Below, in pieces: positions 1-10,745 of a DNA stretch of 64,000 nucleotides. The DNA comes from JAJFJD01 sp965228695 (lineage in GTDB: Bacteria; Pseudomonadota; Alphaproteobacteria; UBA8366): contig CBDDIB010000002.1 of NCBI GenBank assembly GCA_965228695.1, positions 2,232,001 through 2,296,000 of the forward strand, given 5' to 3'. The first letter of the stretch is position 1. Each line of letters starts with the position of its first letter. The notes under the pieces were generated by a model. That model worked only from the letters and a program-made list of their open reading frames with translations. It had not been told where the DNA came from and searched no databases. The translations under genes and the position numbers were made by a program.

Positions 1-492
1 CCCATCGAAACTGTTCTGGCACCAACGCAGGAAAGTGAACCGCTCGGCGTTACGCTTGTATTCCGTTTCCAGGTTGAGCCGCGCCGCGTCCGGGATGCCC
101 GACACATCGACCTGCAGCGAATGGTCGATGATGATGTCGATGGGCACCTTCGGCTCGACGGTGGCGGGATCCTTGCCCGCTTCGGCAACGGCGTCGCGCA
201 GCGCGGCGATATCGACCAGCATCACCAGGCCGAGGATGTCCTGGCTGAAGATCCGATTGGGGTAGAAGGCCAATCCGGAGCCGATCCGACGGTTCAGGAC
301 GTTATCGATATCCCTGGCCAGGGTGGCCGCATCGCTCCGCAGGCTGCGGGCGGACTGGCGGGCGAGGTTTTCCACGATCACCCGAAGGGAGTAGGGCAGC
401 CGGTCGAGTCCGGGCAGGTCGTCGATGGGGACATACCGGTAGGTTCCGTTTGAACCGGGCAGGGTTTCGACGGTAAAGGGGGTTTTTGGCAC
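1..492 (-). CDS. Aconitase-family hydratase, N-terminal part (truncated by window edge)
   Basis: The 164 visible residues match the start of AcnA-type [4Fe-4S] aconitases: a LPYSLRVIVENLAR segment near residue 31, a PNRIFSQDILG segment, VDIAALRDAV, PIDIIIDHSLQVD, and an ERFTFLRWCQNSF segment at the edge. AcnA isomerises citrate and isocitrate in the TCA cycle. The usual QDFTGVPAVVDLAAMR block reads QDILGLVMLVDIAALR here, and the N-terminal lead is short, so this is a divergent family member and could be a specialised paralogue. The GTG start at 492 is chosen because AAGGAG lies 8 bases upstream. The cluster cysteines and the rest of the protein lie beyond position 1. Confidence 0.8.
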   Translation of the reverse strand, partial: MPKTPFTVETLPGSNGTYRYVPIDDLPGLDRLPYSLRVIVENLARQSARSLRSDAATLARDIDNVLNRRIGSGLAFYPNRIFSQDILGLVMLVDIAALRDAVAEAGKDPATVEPKVPIDIIIDHSLQVDVSGIPDAARLNLETEYKRNAERFTFLRWCQNSFDG

Positions 493-650
493 GGCGGCTC
501 TCCTTATGGATGTGCCGTAAATATCAAACCGGTGCCGGGACATCAAAAAGGACAGGGGGCTCCTCCTTATGGGTACTGTCGCTTGGGGTGGGTCCGGTGT
601 TATGCCGTGGGAGTGCGGAGGATACCCGGCGACTAAGGAAAAACAGAACC

Positions 651-1292
651 ATGACCAAGTTTGCGGCCGCCTTTGCCCATTGGCGTTCCTCGCTCCTTTA
701 CTTCCAGCAATGGTTCGAACGCCGCCGTGCGGAAACCCGGTATTTCCTGCCCAAGGTCTTTCTCGCTTTCGTCGGTATCAACTTGCTGTGCTTCTGGTGG
801 GCGCTTTTGACCGCCTATCCGTGGTTGGTGTTCGGGCACAAAAAGGTGGAGTTCATCCTGACCGGGTTCCCGGTAGCCGTGCTCGGCGCGATGTTCGACA
901 GTCTCTCGCTGTTCGTGACGTTGCTGCTGATCGACCGGGCATTAGCGGTGAAAAGCAACATCAGCTACGTCGGCTACCTCAGCGTCGACCTATTCATCGC
1001 GGTTCTGGCGACTTTTTGGGTGCTATTCGCCTTCATGTTCTCGGGGTGGATCGTCAGCCTTGTGCTGCAAAATCCCGAGACCATGTCCCAACGGACCGGC
1101 TTGTACCAGTCGCGCTTAACCAATGTTTTGGAAAATCCGCTCAGCCGGGAAAGCCTTCGCAACATTTATTTCGGTATGATCATGGGGGCGTCGGCCCTGT
1201 TGCCCACCCTGTTCCACATGGGGATGGCGGCGCGGTCGGTGCACCGGTCGATCGCCGACGCGATCAAGCTGAAGCGAAGCGGATCGGCGTAG
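651..1292 (+). CDS. Four-helix inner membrane protein of unknown function
   Basis: A 213-residue protein with four clear hydrophobic segments (about residues 35-60, 68-95, 105-135 and 170-190) separated by short loops, and a basic C-terminus (KLKRSGSA). I do not recognise a family. ATG 651 is chosen over an upstream in-frame start because AAGGAA sits about 11 bases before it and the N-terminal extension would be low-complexity shadow. It is transcribed away from the aconitase gene and converges on the VWA gene. Confidence 0.6.
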   Translation: MTKFAAAFAHWRSSLLYFQQWFERRRAETRYFLPKVFLAFVGINLLCFWWALLTAYPWLVFGHKKVEFILTGFPVAVLGAMFDSLSLFVTLLLIDRALAVKSNISYVGYLSVDLFIAVLATFWVLFAFMFSGWIVSLVLQNPETMSQRTGLYQSRLTNVLENPLSRESLRNIYFGMIMGASALLPTLFHMGMAARSVHRSIADAIKLKRSGSA

Positions 1293-1350
1293 GCGAAAAC
1301 CCGCCGCGGAACGAACCGCAGCGGGCCTTCTTCGGTTTGGTCGGCCGCGT

Positions 1351-3567
1351 TTACCGCTGGGGCAGTGCGGAGGCCGATTTCGCAAGCCGGACCAGGTTGA
1401 TGAATTCCGCGCGATAACCGAACGGATCCTCGCCCTTCGCGGTCTTCGCCATGGCGATCACGTCGTCATAGCTGTAGTCGCCGGTGTATTTGCCGCCTTT
1501 GAGGATTTGTCCGAAGGCCGCGACCGCAGTGGCCCATGTCGCTTCTTTCGAAACCGTGTCGGTATTGCCGGTTTTGATGGGCGTCGTGATCAACGTCGAC
1601 TTGGTCTGATCCGGCTGCTTGTAACGAATCTTCAGGAAGGCGTATTCGTCGCCGAAGGACGCCGCACGCTTCTTGGCGGCCGTATCGGGTTGCTGGTACC
1701 GGCTTTCCCCGATCGCCGCCGTGCCGCCGGCCGTGGGCGTGATCTCGTAGATCGCGGTGACGGTGTGCCCCGCGCCGATATCGCCCGCATCGACCTTGTC
1801 GTTGCGGAAGTCTTCGCGCTTCAGGGCGCGCGTCTCGTAGCCGATCAGCCGGTATTCCGCGACGGTCTTGGGATTGAACTCGACCTGGAACTTCACGTCC
1901 TTGGCGATCGGGAACAGGGTCGAGGTGGCCTCGTCGACCAACACCTTCCGGGCCTCGTTGAGGGTGTCGATATGGGCCGCGACGCCGTTGCCGTTCTGCG
2001 CCAGGGTCTGCATCAGGTGGTCGTTAAGGTTCCCCTGACCGAAGCCCAGCACCGACAGGAACACACCGGACTTTCGCTTGCGCTCAACGAAACCTTTCAG
2101 CTCCTCGCGGTTGGTGATGCCGACGTTGAAGTCGCCGTCGGTCGCCAGGATCACGCGGTTGACCGCCTTCTTGTCCAGGTTGCTCTCGGCCAGCGCATAG
2201 GCCTGCCGGACCCCGGCGGCGCCGGCGGTCGATCCGCCCGCCCGCAAGTTGTCGAGCGCGGCCAGGATCTTGTGTTTGTCCGCGATCTCGGTCGGCTCCA
2301 GCACGGTGCCCGCCGCACCGGCATAGACCACGATCGCGACCGTGTCCTCCGGCGATAGCGTATCGAGCAGCAGCTTCATGGAATTGACCATCAGCGGGAG
2401 CTTGTCCGCCGCCCGCATCGACCCGGACACGTCCAACAGGAAAACCAGATTGCTGCGCGGCTTTTCGGCGGGCGCGATGTCGTAGCCCTTGATCCCGATA
2501 TGGATCAGCTTGTTGCCTTTCTTCCACGGGCTGTCCGTGACCGTCACGGTGGGCTGGAACGGTTTCTCGCGGGATTCCGGCAGCGGATAGGCATAGTCGA
2601 AATAATTGATCAGCTCTTCGATGCGGATCGCGTTCTTCTGCGGCAGCACGCCCCGGTTCAGCATGCGGCGCATGAAGGAATAGGAGGCCGTGTCCACGTC
2701 GGACGAGAAGGTGGAGACGGGCGCGTCGGCAACCCGCTTGATCTCGTTCTCTTGTACCGATTGGAATTGGTCGCGGCCGGTCGCTTCATACTGCGGTGCG
2801 ACCCGGTCGCCGACCGGCGGCCTCGAAACCCGTTCGCTCTTTTGCACGCGCTGACGCAGAGCCTCCGAAGCGACGGCCGGCGCCTTGTTCTTGGCGGTCG
2901 AATGCGGGGTAACGAGCCCGAGAATCCCGCCGCCGCTGCCGACCCCCGGCGTGCTGCGCGATTGGTCGAGCACCGAGCCGATCTTCTTATCGCTGGGTGC
3001 GCTCCGGAATTCCTCCGATGGCTTCGGGGCCGGCTTCGGCGTTTTCGCCGGTTCGGCGCGGGCGACATCCTTTAGCGCCGGCGCCTTGTCGTCCTGTTTC
3101 GCCTGGGCCGGGGCGTCGGGCCGGTTCTGGCGCGCCGACGCTTCTTGCCCGGCACCGGTCCGTGCGTCCTGTTCTTTCACTTCCGCCTCACGGCCGCCCG
3201 TTGCCACCGCTACATCAGGCGAGCTTTGGCCGGTGGATTTTCCGGTCGACGCGGTCTCGGCGGGCGGCGGTGTGACATCGCGATACGGGTCGACCATGTC
3301 GAAGGTCACGACGGTCAGCAATGCGACGGCGGCGGTCGCCATGCCGCCAAAAAGATATTTCCGTTCCATCAATCGTCTCCTGGGTCGGTGTGTGTTTCGA
3401 CCGGTAAGACGACCGAGGATCGAAGATCCTTGGCGGGATTCTGTTTTTTCCCGTTGCGCCTCGTCGAAGGCGGCAAGCGCGAGGTTCATCGCTTCCTTGC
3501 GCGCATTGTCGCTGGGCGGCGGGATTTCTTCCGCGTTGAGAATGTCCTTCAATTGCCGCTCATCCAT
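1351..3567 (-). CDS. Membrane-anchored VWA-domain protein of the YfbK type
   Basis: The 738-residue protein has a basic cytoplasmic N-terminus of about 70 residues, one transmembrane helix at about 71-88, and a long Ala/Pro/Lys/Glu-rich linker (about 100-250). A YfbK-type N-terminal domain (about 265-365) follows, then a von Willebrand A domain whose MIDAS motif DVSGS is at 379-383, and a C-terminal DUF3520-like region. VWA domains bind a divalent metal and protein ligands; the partner is unknown. Its ATG overlaps the end of the ECF sigma gene by 8 bases, so the two are translationally coupled. The cytoplasmic N-terminus could act as an anti-sigma segment, but that is inference. Confidence 0.82.
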   Translation of the reverse strand: MDERQLKDILNAEEIPPPSDNARKEAMNLALAAFDEAQREKTESRQGSSILGRLTGRNTHRPRRRLMERKYLFGGMATAAVALLTVVTFDMVDPYRDVTPPPAETASTGKSTGQSSPDVAVATGGREAEVKEQDARTGAGQEASARQNRPDAPAQAKQDDKAPALKDVARAEPAKTPKPAPKPSEEFRSAPSDKKIGSVLDQSRSTPGVGSGGGILGLVTPHSTAKNKAPAVASEALRQRVQKSERVSRPPVGDRVAPQYEATGRDQFQSVQENEIKRVADAPVSTFSSDVDTASYSFMRRMLNRGVLPQKNAIRIEELINYFDYAYPLPESREKPFQPTVTVTDSPWKKGNKLIHIGIKGYDIAPAEKPRSNLVFLLDVSGSMRAADKLPLMVNSMKLLLDTLSPEDTVAIVVYAGAAGTVLEPTEIADKHKILAALDNLRAGGSTAGAAGVRQAYALAESNLDKKAVNRVILATDGDFNVGITNREELKGFVERKRKSGVFLSVLGFGQGNLNDHLMQTLAQNGNGVAAHIDTLNEARKVLVDEATSTLFPIAKDVKFQVEFNPKTVAEYRLIGYETRALKREDFRNDKVDAGDIGAGHTVTAIYEITPTAGGTAAIGESRYQQPDTAAKKRAASFGDEYAFLKIRYKQPDQTKSTLITTPIKTGNTDTVSKEATWATAVAAFGQILKGGKYTGDYSYDDVIAMAKTAKGEDPFGYRAEFINLVRLAKSASALPQR

Positions 3568-4099
3568 AACGGCACTCCATGTTCTGGAAGGATTGCAGCT
3601 TCTTGCGCGCTTCGTGGATATACCAGGACACGGTGCTGGTTTTGCACTTCATGACGGTCGCCGCCTCGCGGTGGGAAAGTCCTTCGCTGAACACGAGATA
3701 CAGCGCCTCCTTTTCCTTGTCCGGCAGTTGGCGGACCTGATCCATCACCTGCCGGGCATAGACCTTCGCATCGCCCTCGGCGGGCTCGGACGGTTCGGGT
3801 ACCGAGTCCAAATCCGTTGTCCGGCGCGCACGGGATTTCGCCCAATCCTTCGCCGTGTTGATCACCAGCGGATAGAGCCAGGTGAGGAAGGCCGACTTGA
3901 ACTGGAAGGACCCCAGCGAGCGCGCCAGCTTGATGCAGGCGTTCTGCGTGATGTCCTCGGCGTCGGCCTGATTTCCGCACCATTTGAAGGCGATCCGGTA
4001 GATCACGTCGTAATAGAGGCGCAACAGCGCCTCGAACGCCGCCTTGTCGCCGTTTTGGGCCTGTTTGATCAGGTCTGTTTCGTCGGCCGGATCGCTCAT
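3560..4099 (-). CDS. ECF-family RNA polymerase sigma factor
   Basis: A 179-residue sigma-70 family protein with region 2 at about residues 25-90 (ALLRLYYDVIYRIAF, DAEDITQNACIKLAR) and a region 4 helix-turn-helix at about 120-170 (LPDKEKEALYLVFSEGLSHREAATVM). There is no region 1 or 3, which is typical of extracytoplasmic-function sigma factors. It directs core polymerase to a small regulon. The VWA membrane protein starts inside its last codons. No classical anti-sigma gene is adjacent, so the VWA protein is the obvious candidate regulator. Confidence 0.9.
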   Translation of the reverse strand: MSDPADETDLIKQAQNGDKAAFEALLRLYYDVIYRIAFKWCGNQADAEDITQNACIKLARSLGSFQFKSAFLTWLYPLVINTAKDWAKSRARRTTDLDSVPEPSEPAEGDAKVYARQVMDQVRQLPDKEKEALYLVFSEGLSHREAATVMKCKTSTVSWYIHEARKKLQSFQNMECRYG

Positions 4100-4186
4100 C
4101 TAGGGCTCAATAGTGCTGTTTTGCCCATTAGACGACAGCTTTGGTGGAATCCTTGGAAAAAAGTTGAGATTTTTTCCGGGCAGGCG

Positions 4187-5527
4187 CTACGCCACGAAAT
4201 GCCACAGGACGGCGAGGCCGGCGCAGAGTGCCAGGGTTCGGATAACTCCTTGTTTTAAAAATAGGAGTGTAATCAAAGCCACCACCGATAGCACCACGGC
4301 GACGAGATCGGCGCCGCTCTCCGGCGGCACCCAATAGCGAAATATCCCGATCCAGCGCTGCTCGATCCCCGGCATCAGCACATGCAGCGAGAACCACAGC
4401 GACAGATTGAGAATGACCCCGACCACGGCGGCGGTGATGCCTTGCAGGGCGGCCTTCAGCTTGGCCGATTGGCCGATCCGCTCGACATAGGGCGCGCCGG
4501 TGAAGATCCACAGGAAACACGGCGCGAAGGTCGCCCAGAGCGTGACCGCGGCCCCGGCGAGGCCCATCAGCAGGCTATGCTCGCCGGACGATCGGGCGGC
4601 GGCCAGATAGCCGACGAACTCGGTCACCAGGATGAGCGGTCCCGGCGTGGTTTCCGCAAGGCCCAGCCCGTCGAGCATTTCGCCGGGGTTGAGCCAGCCA
4701 TGCGTCTCGACCGCCGCCTGTCCCATATAGGCCAGCACCGCGTAGGCGCCGCCGAAGGTGACGACCGCCAGCTTGGAGAAGAACAGCCCGATCTGCGCCA
4801 GCACATGGTCCGGCCCCAGCAACAGGGCGATCGCCAGCAGCGGCAGAATCCAGATCGAAAGCCAAGTGGCGATGGTTTTGACCGTCCCGCCGATCGACAC
4901 GCCGGGCGATCCGTCGTCCGCCGATACCTCCCCTTTGTTCGGGAGCAGGAACCCGATGATCCCCGCGCCGAGCACGATGATTGGGAAGGGCACGTCGAAG
5001 AAGAAGATGGCAACGAAGGCGGCCGCTGCGATGATCCAGTGCGATGCCTGGTGCAATGCGCGTTTGGAAATCTTCAGCAGCGCTTCGATGACGATCACCA
5101 GAACCGCCGCCTTGATGCCGATGAACCCCGCTTCGACCAGCGGTACCTGTCCGAAAACGGCATAGACGATGGATAGTCCCAGCACGACCAACGCGCCGGG
5201 GATCACGAACAGCAATCCCGCCGCCAGCCCGCCGGGAATGCCGTGCAGCCGCCAGCCCGAATAGGTCGCCAACTGCATCGCTTCCGGCCCCGGCAGCAGC
5301 ATCGCGAAGTTGAGCGCGTTGAGGAACTCGTTCTCGGTCAGCCACTTTTGGTCTTCGACGATCTCGCGGTGCATCAGTGCGATCTGGCCCGCCGGACCGC
5401 CGAAGGAGAGAAATCCGATCCGCGCCCAAACCTTGAGCGCGGCGGAGAAACTCACCGGCGGTGCACCCGCGCGGCCGGGTGAGCGGCCCCGGTCCAGGGC
5501 CGCTCCGTTTTCCTGTTGCGCGCTCAT
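4187..5527 (-). CDS. chrA: Chromate efflux transporter ChrA
   Basis: A 446-residue long-chain CHR transporter with two homologous halves. The first carries FLSFGGPAGQIALMHREIV and LLPGPEAMQLATYSGW; the second carries FGGAYAVLAYMGQAAVE and ETTPGPLILVTEFVGY. It has about ten hydrophobic helices and a long loop around residue 200. The family exports chromate across the inner membrane. The start codon overlaps the stop of the ChrB gene by 4 bases (ATGA), so the two form one operon. Confidence 0.93.
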   Translation of the reverse strand: MSAQQENGAALDRGRSPGRAGAPPVSFSAALKVWARIGFLSFGGPAGQIALMHREIVEDQKWLTENEFLNALNFAMLLPGPEAMQLATYSGWRLHGIPGGLAAGLLFVIPGALVVLGLSIVYAVFGQVPLVEAGFIGIKAAVLVIVIEALLKISKRALHQASHWIIAAAAFVAIFFFDVPFPIIVLGAGIIGFLLPNKGEVSADDGSPGVSIGGTVKTIATWLSIWILPLLAIALLLGPDHVLAQIGLFFSKLAVVTFGGAYAVLAYMGQAAVETHGWLNPGEMLDGLGLAETTPGPLILVTEFVGYLAAARSSGEHSLLMGLAGAAVTLWATFAPCFLWIFTGAPYVERIGQSAKLKAALQGITAAVVGVILNLSLWFSLHVLMPGIEQRWIGIFRYWVPPESGADLVAVVLSVVALITLLFLKQGVIRTLALCAGLAVLWHFVA

Positions 5528-6342
5528 GACGATTTCCCCGCCGGCCAGTTATGCGTCTCGTTGGGCGACTTGCGCCGCCACGCGTACAGGGCATCGTACA
5601 ACGTCATGCCCATCGACAGCGAGAGGCTATCGTCCTCGCCCGCGATCGCCGAGATACCGATCGACATGGCCAGCAAACCGGCGGCTTCGGGTGCGAGGTC
5701 GAGCTTGGACGTGTCCGCGCCGCGGATGATCGTGGCCAGTTGGGCCAGCGCAGGGTCCTCGATGTCGCTGCGGTCGAGCAGGACGTCGAAACTGCAGCGG
5801 TCGCCGTCGTGGGTGATCTCGCCGCCCTCTACGTCGAAGGCGACGGCGCCGATCTCTTCGGCGGTGTTCAAGACCTGGTCGGCGTCGACGTAGAGGATTT
5901 CCGCGGTCGGGTCGATGAACCGCCTGATGAACCAGGGGCAGGCGATGCGGTCGATCTTGGGGCGCCGCCGCGTGACCCAGCGGCTCGGCGATCCGCCGGC
6001 AATGTCCGGCAGGTTCTTTCGGCTGCGTGTCGGCAGGCCCGCCGTTTTCCAGGCTTCGATGCCGCCGCGCAGGACCCGCACGTTCCGGCCTTCCGCGCGC
6101 AGGACCGACGCCGGCGCCTGTGAAACCTGATGGCCGTGGACGCAGTGGATCACCAAGTCCCGGCCGCCCGTGTCCAAGGCAGCCAGTGCGTCGGTCTGCA
6201 TATGATTCCACCAGATCGCGCCGGGAATGACGTGATCTTCGGCCTCATAGACCTCGCGCCGCCGCACATCGATGACGATCGGCGCCTCGGTCCCGCCGAA
6301 GGACGACCACAACTGTTCTGCCGTAATGAAGTATTTGCCCAT
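5524..6342 (-). CDS. chrB: Rhodanese / ChrB-domain chromate resistance protein
   Basis: A 272-residue two-domain protein. Residues 1-103 form a rhodanese domain with the active-site Cys at about 67 (VIHCVHGHQVS). Residues about 120-265 are the ChrB C-terminal domain, with WVTRRRPKIDRIACPWFIRR and a conserved CSFDVLLDRSDI stretch. ChrB-family proteins act with ChrA, as regulators or accessory resistance proteins. ATG 6342 is chosen because GGAG lies 9-10 bases upstream and the rhodanese domain begins there. The fusion suggests sulfur or redox handling linked to chromate stress. Confidence 0.85.
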   Translation of the reverse strand: MGKYFITAEQLWSSFGGTEAPIVIDVRRREVYEAEDHVIPGAIWWNHMQTDALAALDTGGRDLVIHCVHGHQVSQAPASVLRAEGRNVRVLRGGIEAWKTAGLPTRSRKNLPDIAGGSPSRWVTRRRPKIDRIACPWFIRRFIDPTAEILYVDADQVLNTAEEIGAVAFDVEGGEITHDGDRCSFDVLLDRSDIEDPALAQLATIIRGADTSKLDLAPEAAGLLAMSIGISAIAGEDDSLSLSMGMTLYDALYAWRRKSPNETHNWPAGKSS

Positions 6343-6681
6343 AGGAATGCTCCGAAAATTTTTACTGTCGGAGCGGCGATTGGGCTGACGCCTGACGGGG
6401 CCACCGCATTCGCCCCATGCGGTATTAAATAGGCGAGAATGCGCGTTCCGGCAAGGGTGAATTAGGGCATTGATGCCGGACCCACGTTTGATGTCATTTA
6501 TACAAAAGCGGGGATGGCGGCGGGAGTGCTGAAAGTTCTTCCCTACCGTCCATGCTTCGACAGGCTCAGCATGAGGGTTGAGCCAGCGATGGGCCAAACG
6601 CGATCCTTATCCTGAGCTTGTCGAAGGATGGTGCTTGGGCTCCGTTACTTCAATTGAGACCCATATGCGGTGCCGCAAACG
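6343..6681. other. Intergenic region with dispersed inverted repeat
   Basis: This 339-base gap separates chrB from the thioredoxin-fold gene. It should hold the chr operon promoter in its left part. The right part is an imperfect hairpin repeat listed separately at 6550-6631. I see no convincing gene in it. Confidence 0.6.
6550..6631. repeat. Dispersed inverted repeat, copy 1
   Basis: Two arms of about 27 bases, starting CCATGCTTCGACAGG and ending CTTGTCGAAGGATGG, form an imperfect inverted repeat around about 28 unrelated bases. The same core recurs as a nearly perfect hairpin at 16134-16199. Short TTCGACAGGCTCAG-type palindromes are scattered between genes in many alphaproteobacteria. The function is not known. 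Confidence 0.75.
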
Positions 6682-7497
6682 CTACTTCATCCAGATCGGC
6701 ATCGCATCGCAGGCGCGCGGCGGCGGGCCGGATGTCGCCGGGGCGTATTTCGCGAGGATCGCGTCGGTTTGCGAAATCGTCGGGGCGTGCCGCTTCCACG
6801 TCCGCGTTTTCTCCAGGTATTTTTCCATCAGCTTGGAGTAGCGCCGCCCGGTAAAGAAGCCGCGCAGCCGCGACGGCACGTCGAGGATCATTGCATTGGG
6901 GTCGAGCATGGCGATGGCGGGAAAGTACGTGAAGCCGAGCGCCTCGGCGATCGCCCGCGCCGCGGGATCGGCCGAAATGTCGCTATAGGCGAAGACGGCG
7001 CGGCCCGCGAAGCGGTTGATCGCGCTGCACGGCATCACGTCCTGGACCAGCCGTTTGCACCAGAGGCAGTCCTCTCCGCCGAGCACGATCACGGTTGGTT
7101 TGCCCGCGTCGATGCCTTGCTCGACGGCGGCTATCGCGTCGTCGAAATGCCAGCCGATCCGCGCTGCGAAGATTTCCTGGCCGCGCGCGGCGAGATGGTC
7201 GCGCGGGTTCCACGGCTCGGACGGCGTTGCCGAAACCCCTTCGGGCAACGGCAGCGGCGGCATCCGGGTCGCGCGCTTCGAATGGAAGATATGCCCCGTC
7301 GGCACCACCGCGTCGCGCTTCAGCGTAGCGACGAGGGCGCTCCATCGCGCCGGCTCGGCCTGCGCCTCGGCGGCGCAGGCAAGATGGTCGATCATGCGGG
7401 TGGGGTTGGACGGGCAGGCAGCCTCAGCCACGACGGGGGTTGCCAGCAGCAGCCCGAGCAGAGGGATCATCGCGAAAATGCGGACTCCGAGGATCAT
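6682..7497 (-). CDS. Secreted thioredoxin-fold protein with CxxC
   Basis: A 271-residue protein with a hydrophobic signal peptide (about residues 8-26, cleavage likely after AEA). A thioredoxin-like domain has the motif CLWCKR with cysteines at about 144 and 147, followed by a cis-Pro region (YFPAIAMLDP). The order of elements resembles periplasmic thiol reductases or thioredoxin-like lipoproteins. ATG 7497 is preferred because it gives a complete signal peptide; ATG 7470 is an alternative. It probably reduces periplasmic disulfides, but the substrate is unknown. Confidence 0.72.
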   Translation of the reverse strand: MILGVRIFAMIPLLGLLLATPVVAEAACPSNPTRMIDHLACAAEAQAEPARWSALVATLKRDAVVPTGHIFHSKRATRMPPLPLPEGVSATPSEPWNPRDHLAARGQEIFAARIGWHFDDAIAAVEQGIDAGKPTVIVLGGEDCLWCKRLVQDVMPCSAINRFAGRAVFAYSDISADPAARAIAEALGFTYFPAIAMLDPNAMILDVPSRLRGFFTGRRYSKLMEKYLEKTRTWKRHAPTISQTDAILAKYAPATSGPPPRACDAMPIWMK

Positions 7498-7553
7498 GCA
7501 CGCGCACCCAGGTTCAATGCCTACAGCATAACGCGGCCGAACGGCCGTGCCCC

Positions 7554-7587
7554 ATAACAAAAACGGGAGCGCCTGAGCGCCCGTCAA
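7554..7587 (-). terminator. Intrinsic terminator (copy A of a duplicated terminator)
   Basis: Read on the minus strand this forms an ACGGG...CCCGT stem with a TCAG loop and then TTTTTGTTAT. It lies 88 bases beyond the stop of the 183-residue orphan gene. Twenty-nine of its bases (7554-7582) are identical to 8359-8387. Confidence 0.75.
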
Positions 7588-7674
7588 CGGGCGAGGCGCC
7601 CCTTGGCAAAGCGGGCGCTTATTCCGCGGGTGCCAGCGCTTACCGCGGGACTGGGCATTCGTGCGGGCAGTTGG

Positions 7675-8226
7675 CTATTCGTAAGTGCTGCCGTCACTGA
7701 TGATGTGAGCCAGCGTACTCCAGTCGGCATAGGTACGCTCGGGACCAGGGAAGAATTCGTCTTGATGGCCGTGTAAACCGCATTCAATAAAATCTACGGG
7801 ATGAAAGTTGTACCATCGCCGGCCGCTTTGCGTTTCAACGCCGTTGATACATATATACGGATCATCATCCAACAATCCGGCTTCCTTCATTCTGTGATAA
7901 TCCGCGATGTGGAACATGATTGTGCGTCTTGTGATATCGAATTGGTCGTCATTACTGAGGTCGGTTAGGTATTCTGCATCATCGTCATAAAGCTCATTGT
8001 CGGGGTCGGCGATTTCCAGCCAGGATGGGTCGAAGTCCAATGGGTCGCACTTGAACGCACCGACGATGAGGTCGTGGAGCAACTGGAATGTGACCGGCTC
8101 ATTTTTCGCTTGAAGAAGGAGCGCTAAAAGGGCGCGCAGATAGCGGCGTAAATCGGATTTGTAGCCTTCGGTCGCAATCGCGATCGCCTCTTCTGTTTTC
8201 TCCACGAAATTCTTGTTGGTGATCAT
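7675..8226 (-). CDS. Orphan 183-residue protein, unknown function
   Basis: An acidic soluble protein with an N-terminal helical stretch (about residues 8-70), an Asp-rich middle (DPDNELYDDDAEYLTDLS) and an aromatic C-terminus (RRWYNFHPVDFIEC). I do not recognise a family. ATG 8226 is chosen because GGAGG lies about 8 bases upstream; a longer start at 8283 has no ribosome binding site. The coding sequence looks AT-richer than its neighbours by eye. It is the only gene between two copies of the same terminator, which suggests it was inserted. Confidence 0.65.
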   Translation of the reverse strand: MITNKNFVEKTEEAIAIATEGYKSDLRRYLRALLALLLQAKNEPVTFQLLHDLIVGAFKCDPLDFDPSWLEIADPDNELYDDDAEYLTDLSNDDQFDITRRTIMFHIADYHRMKEAGLLDDDPYICINGVETQSGRRWYNFHPVDFIECGLHGHQDEFFPGPERTYADWSTLAHIISDGSTYE

Positions 8227-8360
8227 CGCTGCTCCCTCCAACCGCGACATTAGTTGCAAATCGGACGTTGGAATTCCATCCAAATTACTAGTTCAAAAAT
8301 GCGGTTGGCGAAAACACCTAGTCGGTCACCGCTGCCGCCAAGGTGATACGGCTTTCGAAT

Positions 8361-8396
8361 AACAAAAACGGGAGCGCCTGAGCGCCCCCGTTTTCC
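8361..8396 (-). terminator. Intrinsic terminator of thiC (copy B)
   Basis: On the minus strand an ACGGGGGCGC stem pairs with GCGCTCCCGT across a TCAG loop and is followed by TTTTTGTT. It lies about 55 bases after the thiC stop. It shares 29 identical bases with copy A at 7554-7582. Confidence 0.85.
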
Positions 8397-8449
8397 CGGC
8401 ACGGTGCTTTATCGATTGTTTTGCCGGTTGTCCTCGCCGATGCCGGGTC

Positions 8450-10291
<1,842 letters not shown>

Positions 10292-10745
10292 AATCGGACC
10301 TCCATGTTCGTACATGTTCGTAACGCTGGAGATCCGGGAAAGTCTGCGGGGCGGTCTGGCAGGCCACTGAGGACTTGTTGTGTGTCGTCCTTGGTCTTCG
10401 GGTTGGCTCTGTCCAGAGTTCCTTCCCTCCGCCGGCATTACCCGGATCAGGTTCTCGGGGTCACCGCGCGGCCATCCACCGATGGCATGGGATAGCGGAA
10501 TCTCAGCCCTTTCGCAGGGCCCCCCCAGGCAAGAGACATAGTGAAGCGGGATTCGGTTCGCGTCAATGGGGAGCAACATATACAAATGCAATGTGCATCT
10601 GGCGGGTTGAAATTGCGCGTGTTATCTGGCGCAGCCAAATCAAAAAAACAATATTTGGGTGAATTGTAAAAAATATAACGCAACTAAAGGGTATGGTGTA
10701 ATCTGTTCGCAACCAATTTACGGATGCTGCCAAAAGATACCTTCA
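10292..10745. other. Intergenic region between thiC and the reverse transcriptase
   Basis: This 454-base gap holds the thiC leader with its TPP riboswitch (10418-10532, minus strand). From about 10590 the base composition becomes AT-rich, marking the left edge of the reverse-transcriptase island. The plus-strand promoter of that gene should lie in 10600-10740. I cannot assign a structured non-coding RNA there by eye. Confidence 0.6.
10418..10532 (-). promoter_or_regulatory. TPP riboswitch (THI element) of thiC
   Basis: Read on the minus strand, the leader has the canonical THI box pieces in order: a GGGG run, CCCTGCGAAAGGGCTGAGA, a variable P3 arm, then ACCCCGAGAACCTGATC and GGGTAATGCCGGCGGAGGGA. 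It senses thiamine pyrophosphate and should lower ThiC expression when TPP is plentiful. It lies about 125 bases upstream of the thiC start. Confidence 0.97.
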
